From Fictibacillus enclensis (GTDB taxonomy: Bacteria; Bacillota; Bacilli; Bacillales; Fictibacillaceae): a DNA stretch of 64,000 nucleotides. Below, one piece after another: positions 60,339 through 64,000 of this stretch; position 1 is the stretch's first letter; each line of letters starts with the position of its first letter. Both the position numbers and the translations under genes were made by a program. The notes below the pieces were generated by a model. It did not search any database. It was given only the letters and a program-made list of their open reading frames with translations, and was not told where the DNA came from. The stretch is taken from positions 62,001 to 126,000 of the forward strand of contig NZ_KQ758620.1 in assembly GCF_001457035.1 (NCBI RefSeq), read 5' to 3'.

Positions 60339-62058
60339 GCTTCAACGTCTCCTCTCCAAACTGCGATTCAAAGATTTGCTGATAGAGTCTTGAACGCAGC
60401 AGCAGGTCTTCATGTTTGCCTTCCATTAAAAGCCTTCCGTTGTCTATTAACAGAATTTTATCAGCCTCCATGGCTGTAGCAATCTTTTGGGTAATAATTA
60501 AAAGGGTTGAAGGATAGTGATGGAGCGCCTCCAGCAGCTTCCTCTCTGTCTTTAAGTCCAGTGCACTTGTGCTGTCATCCAGCAAAAGGATTTTTGGATG
60601 TCTTACCAATGCCCTGGCGATCGACAAACGCTGCTTTTGTCCGCCAGAAAGATTTACTCCCTTTTGCCCCAGCCTGGTGCGGTACTGCTCTGGCAGTTTG
60701 GCAATGGTATCGGCAATCTGCGCATGCTCTGCCGCCGTCTTAATTTCGTCGTGCGTTGCATTTTCTTTGCCCCAGGCGATATTTTCCGCTACAGTTCCGG
60801 TGAATAACAGCGACTCTTGTGGAACAAGACCAATCGCATTTCTCAAGGATTCCAGCTTCATACGGCTGATATCCGCACCATCCAGCAAAATCTTTCCTTC
60901 CTCCACATCATACAGCCGCGGAATGAGCTGAAACAGCGAAGATTTCCCTGATCCCGTCGCTCCCATCACCGCCACCGTCTGTCCGGCTTCTGCAGTAAAG
61001 GAAATATGTTCAAGCACCTTTTTTTGAGTTCCGGGATAACGGAAAGCTACGTCCTGAAATTCAATTTTTCCTTTTATAGCGGGAGCAATGATTTCTGATT
61101 CTGAGCGATTCACAAGATCAATCTCTGTATCCAGTACATCCGTGATCCGGTTGGCCGAAGCCTTCGCCCGGGAGAACGCCATGATAATCCAGGAAAAGAT
61201 GGAGAAAGTGGAGGTAATTCTTGTACTGTAATTAATGATGGCCACTAAATCCCCTACCTGGGCACTCCCAGTGCTGATCTGTACGCTTCCAAACCACAGA
61301 ACGCACATAATGGCAATGTTCATGACCAGCAGCAAGATCGGATTGGTGGCTTCCATCAGCCGCAAGGCATAAACCGTCTGATCCTTTAGTTTGGTGTTAG
61401 CGGCTGTAAAACGTTTTACCTCATGCCTGCTTCTTAAAAAAGCTTTGATTATCCGGATGCCCGCGAGATTTTCCCGCATCACGCCATTCACTTTATCCAG
61501 ATAGCCCTGGACAAACTTGAACAGGGTTCCTCCCTTTTTTAAAACCCACAGCAAGAAAACAAACAAAACGGGAACGGCCACTGCCAGAAATAGCGCCAGC
61601 TCGGGATTAACAACAAAGGACATCACCAAACCGCCCACTACCAAGAGGGGCGCCCGGAGCATCACCCTGAGGCTCATAAAGACGGTATTCTGCAGCTGCG
61701 TGACGTCATTGGTCATTCTCGTAATAAGAGAGGAAGTGGGAAAAGAGCTGAAGTTGGCGAAAGAGAAGGCTTGAATCTTTGTAAACAGGATTTTACGGAT
61801 ATCATATCCGTAATTCTGGCTGACATGGGAGGCGTAAAAGGAGTTGATGATGCCAGCAATAAAGGCACAAAGCGAAATGCCGACCATTACACTTCCCCAT
61901 AGCATGACAATATCAAGATCCCTTTTTATTATTCCATTATCAATCACCTTCGCTATCAAAAGCGGCTGCAGAAGCTCAACCGCCAGTTCAACCAGCATCA
62001 ATAGCAATGCTACCGCAATTTGAATTCGGTAAGGTTTTAAAATTCGAATCACTTTCAA
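60319..62058 (-). CDS. ABC exporter half-transporter, first subunit
   Basis: 579 residues from TTG 62058, eight bases after GGAGGGTG; the frame is open to 62097 but without a ribosome site. Six membrane spans (about 15-300), then Walker A VAVMGATGSGKSSLFQLIPR, signature LSGGQKQRLSIARALVRHPK and Walker B ILLLDDSTSALDLKTER. The Walker B is DD where the catalytic Glu is expected, so this subunit holds the degenerate ATP site of a heterodimer with the next gene. Substrate unknown; multidrug export is plausible. Confidence 0.85.
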   Translation of the reverse strand: MKVIRILKPYRIQIAVALLLMLVELAVELLQPLLIAKVIDNGIIKRDLDIVMLWGSVMVGISLCAFIAGIINSFYASHVSQNYGYDIRKILFTKIQAFSFANFSSFPTSSLITRMTNDVTQLQNTVFMSLRVMLRAPLLVVGGLVMSFVVNPELALFLAVAVPVLFVFLLWVLKKGGTLFKFVQGYLDKVNGVMRENLAGIRIIKAFLRSRHEVKRFTAANTKLKDQTVYALRLMEATNPILLLVMNIAIMCVLWFGSVQISTGSAQVGDLVAIINYSTRITSTFSIFSWIIMAFSRAKASANRITDVLDTEIDLVNRSESEIIAPAIKGKIEFQDVAFRYPGTQKKVLEHISFTAEAGQTVAVMGATGSGKSSLFQLIPRLYDVEEGKILLDGADISRMKLESLRNAIGLVPQESLLFTGTVAENIAWGKENATHDEIKTAAEHAQIADTIAKLPEQYRTRLGQKGVNLSGGQKQRLSIARALVRHPKILLLDDSTSALDLKTERKLLEALHHYPSTLLIITQKIATAMEADKILLIDNGRLLMEGKHEDLLLRSRLYQQIFESQFGEETLKHAQGFD

Positions 62059-62171
62059 GAGTGCATCACCCTCCAGATCTTCTATAAAAAAGCACAATAT
62101 GTAAGTTTCACTAGCTTAATCATACCTCGCTGCTGGAATTTTTAAAATTATTTGAACCTTTTTCCAAAAAA

Positions 62172-62227
62172 ATAAAGAGCGGAAAGAAAAACAGTTTAAA
62201 ACTGCCTTCTTTCCGCTCTTTATTTTT
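62172..62227 (-). terminator. Terminator after the first DUF2294 gene
   Basis: AAAGAGCGGAAAGAA / TTCTTTCCGCTCTTT long perfect stem with T tracts on both sides, between the DUF2294 gene and the ABC operon. Confidence 0.85.
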
Positions 62228-62235
62228 TTCGCCTG

Positions 62236-62910
62236 TTAATTTGGTGAAAAGTAAAAAACAAGGAGACCGGTATCTGAATCAAAGTCCCAATCGCAAAAGA
62301 CATCTGTCAGTTTTTTTCCCAGAATCGTATCGATCCCATCGTTGATAAAAGACTTTTTCTCCAAAATTCGTTTGGTAACCCTTAAAGGCTTTGCATATCC
62401 TTTTTGAATCATTTCTTTTTCTATGCTGACCAGGATGCCTTTTCTGATACTAACCAATACTCTGTCATTAATCATCCAGCTTACCGTTCGTTCCGGCCAT
62501 TTTTGAACAAGCTGGCTGATTTCGTTGATTTTCTTTTCGACTTCATTCTTTTTTTTATAGTTTTGATCATCTTGTGAGAGATAGTTGTCCTTCGCCACCC
62601 CGGCTATCATCATGGACTGATTGGCTGTATTCCAGTCGTAATAAAATTTTTCATATTCCGTTTCCGTTAAAGCCAGGATATAGGCTTGTATTTCCGGAAC
62701 CAGGCTAGACAGCATGGTCTCTCGTGTTTCTTCGACCGTTGATTCTTTTCCCTGTTTCAGAAGGGCGTTTTCCATTGGCGAAATAAAATTTCGGATGTGA
62801 ATCAATATGAAAGGGTGCTCAATGGTAACGTAGGCGGACTCTGGCCCTTTCCCAAAATTATCCCGTAACAGTTTACCAATGTAACTCGAAATTTGCACTT
62901 CTATAGACAT
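62236..62910 (-). CDS. DUF2294 (MpsC-like) protein, copy 2
   Basis: 224 residues from ATG 62910; a GTG at 62922 is possible. SIEVQISSYIGKLLRDNFGK then GPESAYVTIEHPFILIHIRN are the DUF2294/MpsC core, and a second, weaker copy of the same fold lies in the C-terminal half (WMINDRVLVSIRKGILVSIE). The family name comes from the MpsABC sodium/bicarbonate-linked system of S. aureus, but no mpsA or mpsB genes are here. Function of stand-alone copies unknown. Paralogue of 63039-63734. Confidence 0.75.
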   Translation of the reverse strand: MSIEVQISSYIGKLLRDNFGKGPESAYVTIEHPFILIHIRNFISPMENALLKQGKESTVEETRETMLSSLVPEIQAYILALTETEYEKFYYDWNTANQSMMIAGVAKDNYLSQDDQNYKKKNEVEKKINEISQLVQKWPERTVSWMINDRVLVSIRKGILVSIEKEMIQKGYAKPLRVTKRILEKKSFINDGIDTILGKKLTDVFCDWDFDSDTGLLVFYFSPN

Positions 62911-63038
62911 ATGGCCTAACACCTACATTCTTTTTAAGATAAAAGCATCCTTTCTTTTATCCTTGCTTTCCTAATTATGTGAACTATTATTTCTAATTCC
63001 CCAGTAAGAAATACATAAACGTCGTCCGGCAACTACTC

Positions 63039-63734
63039 TTATTTTGCCGATAGAGCAATCAAAATATAACTTTTGTCCTGTAAAAAGTTCCATTCAACAA
63101 AAATATCGGAGATTCTTTTTGTAAGGATCTCTTCCAATCTGCTGATCTCAGCTTCTAAAAGATTCTTTTCCAGCTTCTTTTTTGTCATGAACAGTTCTTT
63201 AACAAACCCATCTTGTATCAGTTCATTTTCTATTCGTGTGAGAACCCCTTCACGTCTAACCAGGAGCAGCCGGTTCGATAAAAATACGGAAGATATATGA
63301 AGCGGCCTTTTTTGAGCGGTTTCACTGATTTCATCTACTACATTATTTATCGACTGTAATACTTCGTCTGAGTTCCAAAGCGGCTCGTTTCCTGGGATCT
63401 CAGCAAGAAGCAACCCGCTTTTCTTCTGCAGGTTCCAGTCACAGTAAAAGTCTCCCACAAGCTGCTGCCCAGTCATCAAATAAAACTGTTCTCTGATTTC
63501 AGGCAGGAGCTCATCCATGATGATGTCACGCGCATGATATACAAACGATTCCTTTCCCTTGTTCAACAGCATCTGTTCTAATGGAGAAAGGAAGTTTTTG
63601 ATTACAACAGCAACAAATGAAGGGGTGATTGTAACATAAATCGATTCAGGGCCTTTTCCAAAACGATCCCGGAGCATTTTTCCTATCATACTCCCAAGCT
63701 TGATTTGAAGATTGTTGATTTGAGTTTTTTCCAT
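63039..63734 (-). CDS. DUF2294 (MpsC-like) protein, copy 1
   Basis: 231 residues, ATG 63734 behind AAGGGCGG. IKLGSMIGKMLRDRFGKGPE, SIYVTITPSFVAVVIKNFLS, and a repeated second half (SSVFLSNRLLLVRREGVLTR). It aligns along its whole length with the downstream protein, so the two arose by duplication. Soluble, no signal peptide. The 128-base gap to the next gene has no terminator, so cotranscription is possible. Confidence 0.75.
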   Translation of the reverse strand: MEKTQINNLQIKLGSMIGKMLRDRFGKGPESIYVTITPSFVAVVIKNFLSPLEQMLLNKGKESFVYHARDIIMDELLPEIREQFYLMTGQQLVGDFYCDWNLQKKSGLLLAEIPGNEPLWNSDEVLQSINNVVDEISETAQKRPLHISSVFLSNRLLLVRREGVLTRIENELIQDGFVKELFMTKKKLEKNLLEAEISRLEEILTKRISDIFVEWNFLQDKSYILIALSAK

Positions 63735-63767
63735 TCTAACCGCCCTTCATTCACAAAATTAAAAAAA

Positions 63768-63802
63768 CCAAATAGAAACAGAGGATATCTGTTTCTATTT
63801 GG
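63768..63802 (-). terminator. Strong terminator of a transcript entering from the right edge
   Basis: CCAAATAGAAACAGA / TCTGTTTCTATTTGG perfect 15-pair hairpin followed by T7 on the minus strand. The gene it ends lies right of 63802. Between 63803 and 64000 I see only a 21-codon minus-strand ORF (63841-63916 region) without a ribosome site. Confidence 0.75.
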
Positions 63803-64000
63803 CTCAAGTCCAGCTCATCTATGTCTAGTTCATTACCGCCAACTATTTAATTTAAAGACTAAGAAAACCTTCATTTTGTGCAAATCTCCAGATAACAGCG
63901 TTCTTTCTCTTATCCATGCTTTATTTTAATATAGAATAGAATTTTTTCAACCTTTTTCTCTTTTGCGGGAATGCTATACTGATAAAGACAGCAAAAGTTT

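Noticed and set aside
63841-63920. 21-codon minus-strand ORF (starts MDKRKNAVIW)
   Set aside because: No ribosome site and too short to judge; kept only as a remark on the right-edge terminator.

Overview
The window is chromosomal DNA of an endospore-forming member of the Bacillaceae with low-to-moderate G+C. Several things support this. All six gerP germination-permeability proteins, CotS-type and other coat-like genes and sigma-K-like promoters are present. So are bacillithiol genes (yojF/bshB2), a YfhD-family protein, an S-box riboswitch and B. subtilis-type genes (yfmR, yfmM, yitJ, ypqE, ywdH, sdpR/sdpI). A Fictibacillus-like organism would fit, but the genus cannot be proved from this sequence. 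There are no rRNA or tRNA genes, no CRISPR array, no prophage and no transposase.

Layout. 1-5.1 kb: start of a secreted InhA-type protease (cut by the window edge), a DUF962 protein, the ABC-F protein YfmR, an AIM24 protein and small proteins. 5.1-7 kb: a VmlR-like ABC-F resistance protein with a leader that looks like an antibiotic-responsive attenuator. 7-10.5 kb: two divergent sporulation units holding gerPA-C-D-E-B plus a small heat-shock protein, and gerPF plus another small heat-shock protein, followed by a Gly/Tyr/Pro-rich coat-like gene. 10.5-13.4 kb: an AAC(3)-like gene, a peroxiredoxin with an in-frame TGA exactly at its catalytic cysteine codon (probable selenoprotein), and a LacI-type regulator next to the tail of a lost alpha-glucosidase gene. 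13.5-21.8 kb: coat-like proteins, PAP2, a CotS-like kinase, NhaC, an amino-acid permease, a beta-lactamase-like protein, three GerPA/GerPF-like paralogues and an MBL hydrolase. 21.9-27.4 kb: S-box, yitJ and metH (methionine synthesis). 27.4-38.7 kb: PTS IIA, pdxK, bacillithiol genes, small and secreted proteins, a glutamate-synthase-like protein, sdpRI, a methyltransferase and a tandem array of tiny peptide genes. 38.7-51.5 kb: YfmM, an interspersed repeat, secreted X-Pro peptidase and nuclease, pheA, a secreted M14 carboxypeptidase, a DinG-like helicase-nuclease and an orphan sensor kinase. 51.6-64 kb: secreted GH13 amylase with a cre-like site, an alanine symporter, Nudix, ALDH, a heterodimeric ABC exporter and two DUF2294/MpsC-like proteins.

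Several genes belong to spore formation in the mother cell and share a sigma-K-like promoter (AC, 16-17 bases, CATANNNTA). A second theme is feeding on polymers: protease, X-Pro peptidase, nuclease, carboxypeptidase and amylase are exported, with amino-acid and alanine transporters nearby. A third is translation stress, with three ABC-F proteins in one window.

The strongest unusual signals are the UGA-containing peroxiredoxin with a SECIS-like hairpin, the attenuator with a three-codon leader ORF, the tandem microgene array, the rearranged gerP locus, the trio of GerPF-like paralogues and the maltose-locus remnant. All assignments come from reading the sequence; no database search was run.
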